Below are positions 7,070 through 15,739 of a DNA stretch of 33,657 bases, piece by piece. Within the stretch, counting starts at the first letter, position 1, and the number at the start of each line of letters is the position of its first letter. The stretch is from Planctomycetota bacterium. GTDB taxonomy: Bacteria > Planctomycetota > Planctomycetia > Gemmatales > Gemmataceae. The position numbers were made by a program, and so were the translations under genes. Under the pieces are notes generated by a model, which saw only the letters and a program-made list of their open reading frames with translations, was not told where the DNA came from and made no database searches. The stretch is taken from assembly GCA_016872605.1 (NCBI GenBank), contig VGZI01000053.1:1-33657 (forward strand), read 5' to 3'.

Positions 7070-10000
7070 ATGATGTGGACCGGTAAGCGAATCCTGATAC
7101 TGATAGGTACGCTCGGCGCGAGCTTGATCGCGTTCACGATCTACGCGGTCGTGCTGGGCGGGATCGACGGCGTGCAGCCGTTGCCGGTGAATTATTTGCC
7201 GCAACCGGATGAGGAATGGGTCCCGCCCTTGCCTCCGCCGACCGACAAGTACCTGCAGATGGCGTTCGGCTCCGGCTGTCCGGAATTGCAGCGGCCGTTG
7301 CGTCTCTTCGACCCGGGGCGAGGCATTGCGTTTGTTGCCGGCGAGTGTGTCATCGACAAGGGGAAAGTGCGTCTGGCGCCGTTCAGCGCGGCCGTCTTCC
7401 ACAAGAGCAAGAGCCCCACAGCCCACCCGGAGATCAGCACCATACGCTGCGAAACCGCCCTCCTAACGCTCGATCGTCCGGTAACTCAGTTCGCGGAACT
7501 CTCCAATCGCAAGGTAAAAGTCGTCGAGATGGAAGGCAAACGCATCACGCTCAACAACAACCGCGGCACGATCGAGCAGAACGACGACATCGACGTCCTG
7601 ATCATCAACGGGGCGCTCATCTACGAGGAACGCTACGACTTGATCAAGACCGACGGCGTCGTCTGCCTTACAGATCATCAGGCGAAACCGCCTACGGTCA
7701 TCAGCGGCCACGGGCTAAAGATGTTTCTCTCGAAGGATTCGAGCCCGAATCGGCCCAAGAGCAATCGGCCCAACGCCAAAGGGGACAGCAACGCGGTTGA
7801 GCGCATCCAACTCATGTCCGACGTCGATATGCGCTTCTGGGTCGAGCCCGGATCGGGATTCCTGGGCGGCACCCCGAACGTCAAGAAGGCGCCGACCGTG
7901 ACGCCCACCATCGCCAAGGTCGCGCCGGCCGACAAGGCGCAGATCCACATTCGCACGGCCGGACCGTTCGTCTACGACCTTGTCAAGGAGACGGCCTGGT
8001 TCGAGAGCCCCGCGCGCGACATCAAGCCCGTTCGCGGCGGCGACCGGCCGGGCCAGAACGATCAGGTAAGCGTCGAGCGCATCCAGAAAACCAAAGGCGG
8101 CGAGAAGATCGACCAGCTCACATGCGATCGGCTTGACCTGCAGTTCCGCCGCAAGGTGACGCCCGTTTCGCCTCAAGCCGGCGGCGACAAGGAGATCGAA
8201 ACCGCCCGCGCCACAAGGCGCGACGTCAACCAGGTCGTTTTGGCGCTTGTCAGCGAAGGCATCGACGCCTATGGCAACGAGATGATCTACCGCGCCGGCG
8301 ATCACGGCAACGGACCGCTGACGATCCTGCGCGGCGACCCACTCCTCACTGCCAAGGATGGACACAAGATGGTGTGCAAGGAGCTTCACCTCCACGCCGC
8401 CAATCATCTGGGCGAAGGGCAGAAAGCCTGGGCCAAGGGGCCGGGGCAGATCGACATGCTCGACAGCAAGAATCTCGACAAGAACGTCTTCCCGATGCAC
8501 GTTCTCTGGCGCGACACTCTCGATGTGGTCAAGGTCAAGGAAGGCGGCCAGGTCTTCGATCTTATGACCGTTGTCGGCGAGGCATCGTTCATCGACGACA
8601 TTCAGAAACAGCAGCTTCACGGTGAGAAAATACTGGTCTGGATGTGGCAAGCGCAAGAATCGGAACGCAAAGTGGACGCTACGTTCGCCAATCGCCAGGA
8701 GGTCCGCCGCGTCCTGGCCGTCGATCGCGTTCGGGCGTCGGCGCCGGAATATGTCGTGCGCAAGGCCAATCGTTTGACGATCACGTTTCTGCCAAAACTT
8801 GCGCCCGATCGAGGTCCGACGATGCTGCCAACGTCGATCCAGCCGACGGAAAAAAAGGGCCCCATGGCCATCGTCGACAACGCGGGCACGAAGATCGTCA
8901 AAACCGAGCCGACGGTTGAGGCGAAAAAAGCGCCGCCGATCGAACTTGAAGCCAAAGACATCACCGTTGCCATTGCGGATCTTGGCCCGAAGAAGGACCT
9001 CCAGGAACTCATCGCCAAGGAAAACGTCTACGTCTTTCAACCCGGCGACAAGCCCGGCGAAAAGCGTCTCGACATCACCGGCACGCTCCTCACCGTGCGC
9101 GGCAACGAACAGACACGCACCATGATCGTCTACGGCGAAAAAGATCGCCTCGCCCAGGTCGAAGTCGGCGACACCATCATCTGGGGCCCGGTGGTCATCG
9201 TCAATCAGGCTGACAACAAGGCCGAGGTCGACGGTATGGGCGCCATGGATATGCCCAGCAACAAGAGCGTCGATGGCAGCCCGGCCAGCAAGAAGAACAC
9301 CCGCATCCGCATCGACTGGAAAAAGAACATGACCTTCGACGGCATGTACGCCCGCTTCTACGGCGGCGTCCAGGCCCGCGAGCACGGCGCCCATTCCCGC
9401 GCCTTGTGCGAAATCCTCGAAGCCAAGCTCGACAAGAACATCTCCTTCAAGGACGGGCAGAAGAAGGACGCCGACAATGCCAAAATCGATCGGCTCGTCT
9501 TCGACAAGAATGTGTTTATCGAGGACTACAAGCTCGACGACAAGAAACAGCCGTTGCAGTACAGCAAGTTGCAAGGCTGGGTGCTCATCAACCACGAAGA
9601 AGGGCGGGCACACGTCCGCGGCCCGGGCTGGGTCAAGCTCTTGGCCAAGGGAAGCCCGGATCAGAACTTCGCGCCGGCCGGCCAACCGGGCGTTGTTCAG
9701 AAACCGCCGCCGTCGAAACTCGAATGGAAGCTCACCCACGTCCGCTTCGGGCACAGCATGAATTCGATTCCCAGGCCCGACGGTCGAAAGACGACGTTCT
9801 TCGGCGAGAACGCCGGCGTCGAAGTTTTTCATTTCTCGACGGTCAACATCGACGCGGCCATGAACCCCGATCAGCCTCCGGAGGGGGGGCTGTATCTTCG
9901 CTGCGATGATCTCGTCCTGGAAGGCAAGCAAAATGCCGACCGCACGACGCACATCATGATTGCCACGCGCAACGTCTACTTCCGCACCGATAAGCACGTA

Positions 10001-10195
10001 GGCTACGCCGACATCATGAAGTTTGACGAGGTCAACGATCGCGTCATTCTCGAAGGGGTCAACGGCAACCCCGTGCGGCTCTATGAGGTTAACGGCGACC
10101 GCCTTGTCCCGGCTTCAATCAAATCCAGCAAGGTGCTCTACAATCGCAGGACCGGCCAAATCGACACCGAAGGGGTCAAGTCGATCTCGAACTAG
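7070..10195 (+). CDS. Giant LptC/LptA (OstA)-like envelope protein
   Basis: A 1041-residue protein with an N-terminal membrane anchor (about residues 7-30, hydrophobic, preceded by K/R) and a long extracytoplasmic part. The rest is rich in short alternating beta-strand units with repeated phrases such as IDVLIINGALIYEE, KIDRLVFDKNVFIEDY and TIIWGPVVIVNQA, the pattern of OstA/LptA-LptC beta-jellyroll domains. Position after kdsD-kdsC matches lptC-lptA in proteobacteria, so a role in LPS transport across the periplasm is likely. It is several times longer than LptC or LptA (both under 200 residues). Repeats fill the 196 bp between it and kdsC. Assignment rests on context and fold pattern, not on a conserved motif. 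Confidence 0.55.
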   Translation: MMWTGKRILILIGTLGASLIAFTIYAVVLGGIDGVQPLPVNYLPQPDEEWVPPLPPPTDKYLQMAFGSGCPELQRPLRLFDPGRGIAFVAGECVIDKGKVRLAPFSAAVFHKSKSPTAHPEISTIRCETALLTLDRPVTQFAELSNRKVKVVEMEGKRITLNNNRGTIEQNDDIDVLIINGALIYEERYDLIKTDGVVCLTDHQAKPPTVISGHGLKMFLSKDSSPNRPKSNRPNAKGDSNAVERIQLMSDVDMRFWVEPGSGFLGGTPNVKKAPTVTPTIAKVAPADKAQIHIRTAGPFVYDLVKETAWFESPARDIKPVRGGDRPGQNDQVSVERIQKTKGGEKIDQLTCDRLDLQFRRKVTPVSPQAGGDKEIETARATRRDVNQVVLALVSEGIDAYGNEMIYRAGDHGNGPLTILRGDPLLTAKDGHKMVCKELHLHAANHLGEGQKAWAKGPGQIDMLDSKNLDKNVFPMHVLWRDTLDVVKVKEGGQVFDLMTVVGEASFIDDIQKQQLHGEKILVWMWQAQESERKVDATFANRQEVRRVLAVDRVRASAPEYVVRKANRLTITFLPKLAPDRGPTMLPTSIQPTEKKGPMAIVDNAGTKIVKTEPTVEAKKAPPIELEAKDITVAIADLGPKKDLQELIAKENVYVFQPGDKPGEKRLDITGTLLTVRGNEQTRTMIVYGEKDRLAQVEVGDTIIWGPVVIVNQADNKAEVDGMGAMDMPSNKSVDGSPASKKNTRIRIDWKKNMTFDGMYARFYGGVQAREHGAHSRALCEILEAKLDKNISFKDGQKKDADNAKIDRLVFDKNVFIEDYKLDDKKQPLQYSKLQGWVLINHEEGRAHVRGPGWVKLLAKGSPDQNFAPAGQPGVVQKPPPSKLEWKLTHVRFGHSMNSIPRPDGRKTTFFGENAGVEVFHFSTVNIDAAMNPDQPPEGGLYLRCDDLVLEGKQNADRTTHIMIATRNVYFRTDKHVGYADIMKFDEVNDRVILEGVNGNPVRLYEVNGDRLVPASIKSSKVLYNRRTGQIDTEGVKSISN

Positions 10196-10198
10196 CAT

Positions 10199-10297
10199 CA
10201 GAAGTCAGAGCTCGGAAGTCAGAAATCAGAGGTCAGAAAATCTCCCTTTATTGAAACGAATCTTGTGCGTTTCGGGCCTGACGTCCGACTTCTGCCG
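10199..10297. repeat. Degenerate AGTCAG-type inverted repeat after the lptC-like gene
   Basis: A cluster of GAAGTCAG-like units (CAGAAGTCAGAGCTCGG and relatives) at 10199-10240 is partly complemented by CCTGACGTCCGACTTCTG at about 10279-10296. The unit resembles the GGAGTCAG repeat inserted inside topA at 23781-23882. It lies between convergent genes. Confidence 0.5.
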
Positions 10298-10310
10298 TCT
10301 GGTACTCGTT

Positions 10311-11672
10311 TCACGTTTGAATGCCCAACTCGGCAATGCGGCGATACAGGGAACTCAAGCCGACGCCGAGCAAGCGAGCGGCCTCGCGCTTGTCGGGGAC
10401 GCGGCGGAGGATGCGCTCGATGTGCTGCTTCTCGAAGCGCCGCGTCGCCTCGCCCAAATCGTCCACGAGGTGCGGATCGTCGAGCTGCGGCGTCAGATCG
10501 GGCGGCAAGTCCGCGGGCGTCAAGAGCGGGCCATCGCCAAGGATGACGGCACGCTGCAGGGCGTTGTCCAGTTCGCGCACATTTCCCTTCCACAGGCACG
10601 CAAGCAGGATTTGCATCGCCTCGTGGCTGACCCCCGTGATCCGCTTGCCCAACGTTGCGACGTGCCGCGCCAATAGATGCTCGATCAAATCCGGGATGTC
10701 CTCGCGCCGTTCGCGCAAGGGGGGCAGCGTGATGCAAACCACATTAAGGCGATAGTAAAGGTCCTCGCGGAATCGGCCCGCTTCGACTTCCTTGGCCAGT
10801 TGCTTGTTGGTCGCGGCCAGGATTCGGGCGTCGAACGCGATCGGCTCATTGGCCCCGACGGGAATGAACTCCTTCATCTCGATGGCACGCAAAAGCTTCG
10901 CCTGCGTCGCCAACGACAGCTCCGCGATCTCGTCGAGGAACACCGTCCCTTGCCCTGCGTGAACAAAGACGCCGGTCTGATCGCGATCCGCCCCGGTGAA
11001 CGCGCCTTTGCGATGGCCGAAGAGCTGGTTCTCCAGAAGATCGTTGGGGATGGCGGCGCAATTGACGGGGATGAAGCGTGCATCGGCGCGCGGCGATTGT
11101 CGGTGAATCGACCGAGCAATCACTTCCTTGCCCGTGCCGCTCTCCCCGGCAAGCAAGACGGTGGCCAAGGTCGGCGCGACCTTGCGGGCCATCTCGAAGA
11201 CACGCAGCATCGCCGGACTTTTGCCGACGATCGTGCCGTCGCTGGCCCGATTCAGTTCGCGGCGAAGCCATTGGTTGTCAAGCGAGAGCTGGCGATACTG
11301 CAAGAGCCGGCGAATCTTGGCGAGCACCTCGTCAAGCAAGATAGGCTTCATGAGGTAATCGTGCGCTCCGCGCTGAAACGCGCTGACCGCGCTATCGACA
11401 GTCCCGTAGGCGGTTATGAGGATGACGAACGTGTCGGGGCTGATCTTGAGCAAGCGATCGAGCAGGGCGATGCCGTCGAGCCCCGGAAGCTGCACGTCAC
11501 AGAGTGCAACATCGAAACGCGACGATTCGGCCAAAGCGAGCGCTTCTTCCGCGGACCCGGCCACGCTGACCGTGAATCCCTCTTGCGTGAGGAATTCGCA
11601 AAGGCTGTCGCGGATGATCGGCTCATCGTCGACCACGAGCACGTTTGCGGAGGTTTCTGCGGGCATGGACAT
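10311..11672 (-). CDS. Sigma-54-dependent response regulator, NtrC/AtoC type
   Basis: A 453-residue activator with three domains. The receiver (1-120) has acidic pocket D15/D16, phospho-acceptor D59 and K109. The AAA+ domain has Walker A GESGTGKE (176-183), the sigma-54 contact loop GAFTGA (223-228) and Walker B FLDEIA (245-250). A Fis-type helix-turn-helix ends the protein (KREAARLLGVGLSSLYRRI). It would open sigma-54 promoters when phosphorylated, most likely by the histidine kinase encoded upstream. The 250-bp gap to that kinase is filled by repeats. Its targets are not evident here. Confidence 0.95.
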   Translation of the reverse strand: MSMPAETSANVLVVDDEPIIRDSLCEFLTQEGFTVSVAGSAEEALALAESSRFDVALCDVQLPGLDGIALLDRLLKISPDTFVILITAYGTVDSAVSAFQRGAHDYLMKPILLDEVLAKIRRLLQYRQLSLDNQWLRRELNRASDGTIVGKSPAMLRVFEMARKVAPTLATVLLAGESGTGKEVIARSIHRQSPRADARFIPVNCAAIPNDLLENQLFGHRKGAFTGADRDQTGVFVHAGQGTVFLDEIAELSLATQAKLLRAIEMKEFIPVGANEPIAFDARILAATNKQLAKEVEAGRFREDLYYRLNVVCITLPPLRERREDIPDLIEHLLARHVATLGKRITGVSHEAMQILLACLWKGNVRELDNALQRAVILGDGPLLTPADLPPDLTPQLDDPHLVDDLGEATRRFEKQHIERILRRVPDKREAARLLGVGLSSLYRRIAELGIQT

Positions 11673-11696
11673 ACTCGCGATTCTTCAAATACCTAA

Positions 11697-11911
11697 CCAC
11701 AGAGCCACAGAGATCACAGAGAGAGAGAAGTGTTATAGGTAAACACACTATGCCTCTGTGTTCTCGGGAATCTCTAAGGAAGGCAGGAAAGCAGGAAGAA
11801 TCGGCTATCGACTTCTCCTGACTTCCTGCTTTCCTTATTGTTAGCCGACGTCAATCGGCCAAAGTCGTAGTTCCATGGATTTTCTCTGTGTTCTCTGTGT
11901 CTCTGTGGCAA
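11697..11911. repeat. Nested inverted-repeat block between kinase and regulator genes
   Basis: The outer arms are ACCACAGAGCCACAGAGA (from 11697) and a complementary CTCTGTG-rich stretch ending near 11909. An inner palindrome uses AAGGAAGGCAGGAAAGCAGG and TCCTGCTTTCCTTA arms. The internal phrase ATAGGTAAACACACTATGCC also recurs, inverted, at 22227-22247. It fills most of the 251-bp gap and is non-coding. Confidence 0.65.
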
Positions 11912-11923
11912 ACAAAATTCGGG

Positions 11924-13264
11924 CTAAGCGAGGACGGATTCCACCGGCGTCGCGGCGGGGAGACGGAGACGGAACTGCGTCCCCGCGCCGGGCCGCGAGG
12001 TCACGCCGATCTCGCCGCCGTGATCGACGATCAGCTTGCGGGTCACGAACAGGCCCAAACCGGTGCCGTGCTTCTTCGTCGTAAAGTAAGGCAGAAACAA
12101 CTTGGGCAGGTGCTCCTCGGCAATGCCGACGCCCGTGTCGTCGATGTCGATTAGCAGTTGATCGTCGGCGACGTCGGCGCGAACGATGATTTGGCCTCCG
12201 GTGTCCGTGGCGTCGATGGCGTTGAGGATCAGGTTGAGAAACACTTGTACGAGTTGATCGCGCACGCCAAGGACGGCGGGGAGTTGTTCGGGCAGGCGCG
12301 TCTCGATCTGCCGGCTCTTGGTCCGTTTGTAATACTTGGCGATGTTGAGCGCTTCTTGCACAACTTCGGCGATGGAGACTCGGCCACGGACCGTGCTGGC
12401 GGGACGGCTGAAGTTGACCAATTCGCGCAAGGTGGTCTGGATGCGTTCGAGCTGCCCGATGATCAGTGCGAGTTTTTCCTTCGTGTAGGCGTCCTGATCC
12501 CGGCGCTGAAGCATCTGGATGAGCGAGCTGATAGAGGTGAGCGGGTTGCCGACTTCATGGGCGATGCCGGCGGCGAGCAGCCCGAAGGCGGCCATCTTCT
12601 CCTGGTGCAGCACGTGGGCCTGCGCTTCTTGTAGCTCGCGCGTCCGTTCATCGACGCGCGCCTGAAGCTGGGCCCGATTCTCCTCCAATTCGCGATTAAG
12701 CTCGCTCAGGTAATCGCCGACGCGCTTGAGCAACGTCGCCAGCGCGGAACTGGCCCAGGTCACCCAGCCGATGATGACGAGCGTGAGGACAAGCGGCATC
12801 GCCAGCCGTCTGTCCTCGTGCAGTACGAAGTACAAAGCCAAGAAACTAAGGCTATGCAGCGCCCAGGTCGCATAGGTGACGGCCGGCGTATGGCGAATCG
12901 CGCAGCAGATCAGCGACAGAATGTAGTAATACCGAAAGGCGCTTTCGAGTCCTTTGTGGTAATAGCAGAGCATGGCGATGAAGATCGCTTCCATGACGGA
13001 GATCAACATCGGCCAATGGCGCAGGAAAATCTCGCCGCGCAGGCTGTAGGCGGTATCACACGCCGCATAGACGACGCCGAGCGCGAGAATGGCGTTGAGG
13101 ATCGCTTGATGCTCGCCGACATCGCCGAGGTTGACCAGGACGTAGCCAAAGAGGATGCCGAACCAGCGGATTTTCACTGCGATATTCTCGGCAGCGAGTT
13201 CCCAGCGCGAAAGCTCGGCGTTCATGATGACGAATTCCTGAATGGTGATGGGGGACGCCGTCAT
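11924..13264 (-). CDS. Membrane-bound sensor histidine kinase
   Basis: A 446-residue kinase. About five or six hydrophobic helices occupy residues 30-180. A coiled coil (about 185-222) leads to the dimerisation domain with phospho-acceptor H236 in AAGIAHEVGNPLTS. An HATPase domain follows, with N-box LNLILNAIDA and G-boxes DTGVGI and GTGLGLFV. It is of the NtrB/ZraS/AtoS-like group that usually partners NtrC regulators, which fits the downstream regulator gene. The ATG overlaps the mobA TAA (TAATG), implying translational coupling; an in-frame ATG at residue 14 is an alternative start. The input signal is unknown: no PAS or periplasmic sensor domain is seen. Confidence 0.93.
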   Translation of the reverse strand: MTASPITIQEFVIMNAELSRWELAAENIAVKIRWFGILFGYVLVNLGDVGEHQAILNAILALGVVYAACDTAYSLRGEIFLRHWPMLISVMEAIFIAMLCYYHKGLESAFRYYYILSLICCAIRHTPAVTYATWALHSLSFLALYFVLHEDRRLAMPLVLTLVIIGWVTWASSALATLLKRVGDYLSELNRELEENRAQLQARVDERTRELQEAQAHVLHQEKMAAFGLLAAGIAHEVGNPLTSISSLIQMLQRRDQDAYTKEKLALIIGQLERIQTTLRELVNFSRPASTVRGRVSIAEVVQEALNIAKYYKRTKSRQIETRLPEQLPAVLGVRDQLVQVFLNLILNAIDATDTGGQIIVRADVADDQLLIDIDDTGVGIAEEHLPKLFLPYFTTKKHGTGLGLFVTRKLIVDHGGEIGVTSRPGAGTQFRLRLPAATPVESVLA

Positions 13265-13905
13265 TATACGCGAGTGCCGCTTTGAAGGGATTGCACGACG
13301 CGCTCGTAGTCGTCCGGCGTGTTCACGTTGTCGAGCGATCGAAGGTCCGGATCGATGTCGCGCAGCTCGTCGGCGCCGACGACGCGCGTCGTTGCGAAGT
13401 CGACGAGGTCCAGCATCGCGAACCGGCCGGCTTTGATCAACTGCTCAATCAACGCCAATACCTCGACGCGGTAGACAGCCGCTAACGGATGCAACCGATC
13501 CGCGAGCTTGGGAAGACAGAGTTGGCTGTGCCCAGCCAAATCGATCATGCGCAGGACGAATGCCGGTTGGAGGAATGGCGCATCGCACCCGGTGACATAA
13601 ACCATGTCTACCAGGCCTTGTAGCGCGTGGAGCGCGTTTCCCAGACCATGCAGCGGCCCTCGGCCACTTTCGGCGTCTCGAACTACCCGTACCGAATCGG
13701 GCAACGGCGGCAGGTCTTGGTCGGGCCCCGCTGCCACCACGATCGGCTGCACTACTTCTTGAAGCAGTCGCACGACGCGTGGCAACATCATTTCCGCGCC
13801 GACCTGAAGCCAGGCTTTCGATCGCCCCATGCGCCGGCTTTCGCCGCCGCATAGGACGATTCCGGCTACCCGCATTCGAGAAGCAAGTTCAGACGGCTGA
13901 TTCAC
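13264..13905 (-). CDS. mobA: Molybdenum cofactor guanylyltransferase
   Basis: Transfers GMP from GTP to molybdopterin to form the MGD cofactor. It has 213 residues, close to family length. The nucleotide-binding signature LCGGESRRMGRSK is at residues 18-30 and the metal-binding TGCDAPFL motif near residue 100. DNVNTPDDYE near the end is also typical. Translation may begin at M1 or at M11, which sits just before the first strand. It is the first gene of the mobA-kinase-regulator series and is divergent from cysH across a repeat-bearing gap. No other Mo-cofactor gene is adjacent apart from the ThiF/MoeB-like gene 2 kb away. Confidence 0.9.
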   Translation of the reverse strand: MNQPSELASRMRVAGIVLCGGESRRMGRSKAWLQVGAEMMLPRVVRLLQEVVQPIVVAAGPDQDLPPLPDSVRVVRDAESGRGPLHGLGNALHALQGLVDMVYVTGCDAPFLQPAFVLRMIDLAGHSQLCLPKLADRLHPLAAVYRVEVLALIEQLIKAGRFAMLDLVDFATTRVVGADELRDIDPDLRSLDNVNTPDDYERVVQSLQSGTRV

Positions 13906-13948
13906 GTTGACTAAACTCTATTAAGATGATAAAGATGATGTCATAGGC

Positions 13949-14008
13949 GTAGGTCAGGCTTTCCAGGTTTGCTTTGGCGGCATCGTCAGGCCAGAAAACC
14001 TGACCTGC
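13949..14008. repeat. AGGTCAGGCTTTCC-type hairpin repeat upstream of cysH
   Basis: Arms AGGTCAGGCTTTCCAGG and CCAGAAAACCTGACCT lie between mobA and cysH and end about 15 bp before the cysH ATG. The same unit, better conserved, occurs at 25453-25514, so this is a dispersed family, not a cysH-specific operator. Confidence 0.65.
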
Positions 14009-14022
14009 TTCGAGGATCAGTG

Positions 14023-14742
14023 ATGCAGGCCTTCTCGGCGGACCAGATTACCGCCGCTTGTGCTATGCTTGACGGACAGCCTCCGCAGACCGTCTTGGCG
14101 TGGGCGGTGCAGACATTCTATCCGCGTTTGACCATGGCGACGGCGTTCGGCCCGGAAGGCAACTGCATCATCCATATGCTCGCCGCCATCGAGCCACGCG
14201 TTCGCATTTTCAACTTGGAGACCGGCTATCAGTTTCCCGAAACTTTGGAGCTTCGCGAACGCATCAAGGAAAAATACGGTATCGAGGTGGAGTTTGCCAA
14301 AGCCGAGATGACCGTCCAGGAATATGAAGAAGAACACGGTGGTCCGCTCTACGTGATCCGCCCGGACCAATGCTGCCACGATCGCAAGATGATTCCGCTG
14401 CGCAAGGCGGTCGAAGGCTATGATGCCTGGATCTCGGCCATTCGCAAAGACCAGACCGCCGATCGTGGTCAAGCGTCGGTTGTCCAGTGGGATCCGAAGT
14501 TCAGCCTGGTGAAGGTCAATCCGCTGCTTCACTGGACCAAGAGCGACGTGTGGCGCTTCATCGTCAAGAACGATGTGCCCTATAACCCGCTGCACGATCG
14601 CGGCTACCCCAGCATCGGCTGCTGGCCTTGCACCGCTCCAGTCGGCGAAGGCGAAGACGATCGGGCCGGGCGATGGCGCGGCACAGGAAAAAAAGAGTGC
14701 GGCCTTCATGTTGTCGAACACGAAGGCGGCAGCGGCATCTAG
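14023..14742 (+). CDS. cysH: Phosphoadenylyl/adenylyl-sulfate reductase (Fe-S type)
   Basis: Reduces activated sulfate to sulfite in assimilatory sulfur metabolism. It has 239 residues from the ATG at 14023, which has GAGG about 8 nt upstream. All four [4Fe-4S] cysteines of the APS-reductase type are present: C117/C118 in CCHDRK and C200/C203 in GCWPCT. The C-terminal catalytic cysteine is C226 in KKECGLH. The cysteine set indicates that APS, rather than PAPS, is the likely substrate. The gene lies just upstream of an Rrf2 regulator, a common arrangement for sulfur regulation. A frame extending upstream to 13969 runs through the repeat and is unlikely to be used. Confidence 0.94.
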   Translation: MQAFSADQITAACAMLDGQPPQTVLAWAVQTFYPRLTMATAFGPEGNCIIHMLAAIEPRVRIFNLETGYQFPETLELRERIKEKYGIEVEFAKAEMTVQEYEEEHGGPLYVIRPDQCCHDRKMIPLRKAVEGYDAWISAIRKDQTADRGQASVVQWDPKFSLVKVNPLLHWTKSDVWRFIVKNDVPYNPLHDRGYPSIGCWPCTAPVGEGEDDRAGRWRGTGKKECGLHVVEHEGGSGI

Positions 14743-14757
14743 CGGGATTGCAGAACT

Positions 14758-14822
14758 TTTAGCCGGCGTTCGAAGAACGCCGCGTGCCCGACCACTGCGG
14801 TGTTCCTTGAACGCCGGCTAAA
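14758..14822. repeat. Hairpin between cysH and the Rrf2 gene
   Basis: Arms TTTAGCCGGCGTTC (14758-14771) and GAACGCCGGCTAAA (14809-14822) are perfect complements. An inner imperfect stem (GAAGAACGCCGC with GCGGTGTTCCTT) extends the hairpin. It sits 26 bp before the regulator start. It could be a terminator-like element or another dispersed palindrome. Confidence 0.7.
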
Positions 14823-14848
14823 CACCCAAGAACGTCACGAGACCCTTT

Positions 14849-15283
14849 ATGCGCCTGTCCGCCAAAGCTCAGTACGCGTGCGTGGCGATGCTCGATCTTG
14901 CGTGCGCTTACCGCGATCCGAATCCGGTGCATCTGAAGCACATTGCCGAGAAGCATGGCATCTCGCAGCGGTTTCTGGTGCAGATCATGCTGCAACTCAA
15001 GGGGGCGGGGTTGGTCGACAGCACGCGCGGGGCGACAGGAGGATATCTGCTGACCAAGTCGCCCGGGCAAATCAGCCTTGCCGACATCGTTCACGCCATC
15101 GATCAACCGCCGCCGCCTGCTCCATCGGCCTTGAGCGGGCTTTATGGAACGCCCGCGGTTCAAGTCGTCAGCGATATGCTTCAGGACGCCCAGGACCGCG
15201 AGCAACGTCGGCTTGCGGAAGTCACGCTCGAAGACCTCGTCAAGCAGCACCACCAACGCAGCGAACTCGTATACCAGATATAG
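14849..15283 (+). CDS. Rrf2-family transcriptional regulator
   Basis: A 144-residue winged-helix protein opening MRLSAKAQYACVAMLDLACA, the standard Rrf2 start. The recognition region is ISQRFLVQIMLQLKGAGLVD and the wing is STRGATGGYLL. It lacks the three-cysteine cluster near residues 90-105 that binds Fe-S in IscR/NsrR (its only cysteines are C11 and C19). It is therefore more like CymR, the cysteine-metabolism repressor. Its place next to cysH suits that role. The truncated haemoglobin follows 65 bp downstream. The effector is unknown. Confidence 0.88.
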   Translation: MRLSAKAQYACVAMLDLACAYRDPNPVHLKHIAEKHGISQRFLVQIMLQLKGAGLVDSTRGATGGYLLTKSPGQISLADIVHAIDQPPPPAPSALSGLYGTPAVQVVSDMLQDAQDREQRRLAEVTLEDLVKQHHQRSELVYQI

Positions 15284-15347
15284 TCGTTTAGCCGTTCGCC
15301 TTCGGCGAGCGCGCTGTCGGCCCCTGCCGCAAACTCAGAGAAAATCC

Positions 15348-15728
15348 ATGCCTTCCTCCACCCTTTACGAGCGCCTTGGCGGCGTGTATGCGATTGCTAC
15401 GGTTGTCGACGACTTCATCGACCGGGTGATGGCGAATCCGATCTTGAACGCCAATCCCAAGGTGAACGAAGCCCATCACAAGGTTCCTCCGCCCGGCTTC
15501 AAGTACTTGGTTACCGAAATGGTGTGCTGGGCGACCGGCGGACCGCAAAAGTATACCGGCAAATCGATGCGCGACTCGCATGCACATCTCGACATCACTG
15601 AAGCGGAATGGCTAGCCTTCATGAAAGACCTGCGCGATTGCTTTGCCAAGTTCAAGATTCCGATTCCGGAACAGAATGAATTGATCGCCATCGTTGAGAG
15701 CACCAAGAAAGACATCGTGCTCAAATAG
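15348..15728 (+). CDS. Group 1 truncated haemoglobin
   Basis: A 126-residue haem protein of the TrHb1 (GlbN) type. It starts STLYERLGGVYAIATVVDDF and has the GGPQKYTGKSM loop, followed by SHAHLDIT, which supplies the proximal histidine (H78). The usual B10 tyrosine, expected right after F23, is an isoleucine (I24), so ligand stabilisation may differ from typical NO- or O2-binding TrHb1 proteins. ATG at 15348 was chosen for family length; the longer open frame upstream overlaps the Rrf2 gene out of frame. It is followed after 11 bp by the ThiF-like gene, so the two are probably cotranscribed. Confidence 0.9.
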   Translation: MPSSTLYERLGGVYAIATVVDDFIDRVMANPILNANPKVNEAHHKVPPPGFKYLVTEMVCWATGGPQKYTGKSMRDSHAHLDITEAEWLAFMKDLRDCFAKFKIPIPEQNELIAIVESTKKDIVLK

Positions 15729-15739
15729 AGTTCGGCTCC

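Noticed and set aside
6892-7086. Short open frame starting in the 140-bp element, repeated at 22055
   Set aside because: Both share their first ~39 residues only because the element is duplicated; after the element they diverge and have no ribosome site.
7715-9997. A 760-codon minus-strand open frame opposite the lptC-like gene
   Set aside because: Composition is typical of an antisense shadow in GC-rich DNA (runs of Asp, Val, Leu, Arg, no domains), and the plus-strand gene has an anchor and operon context.
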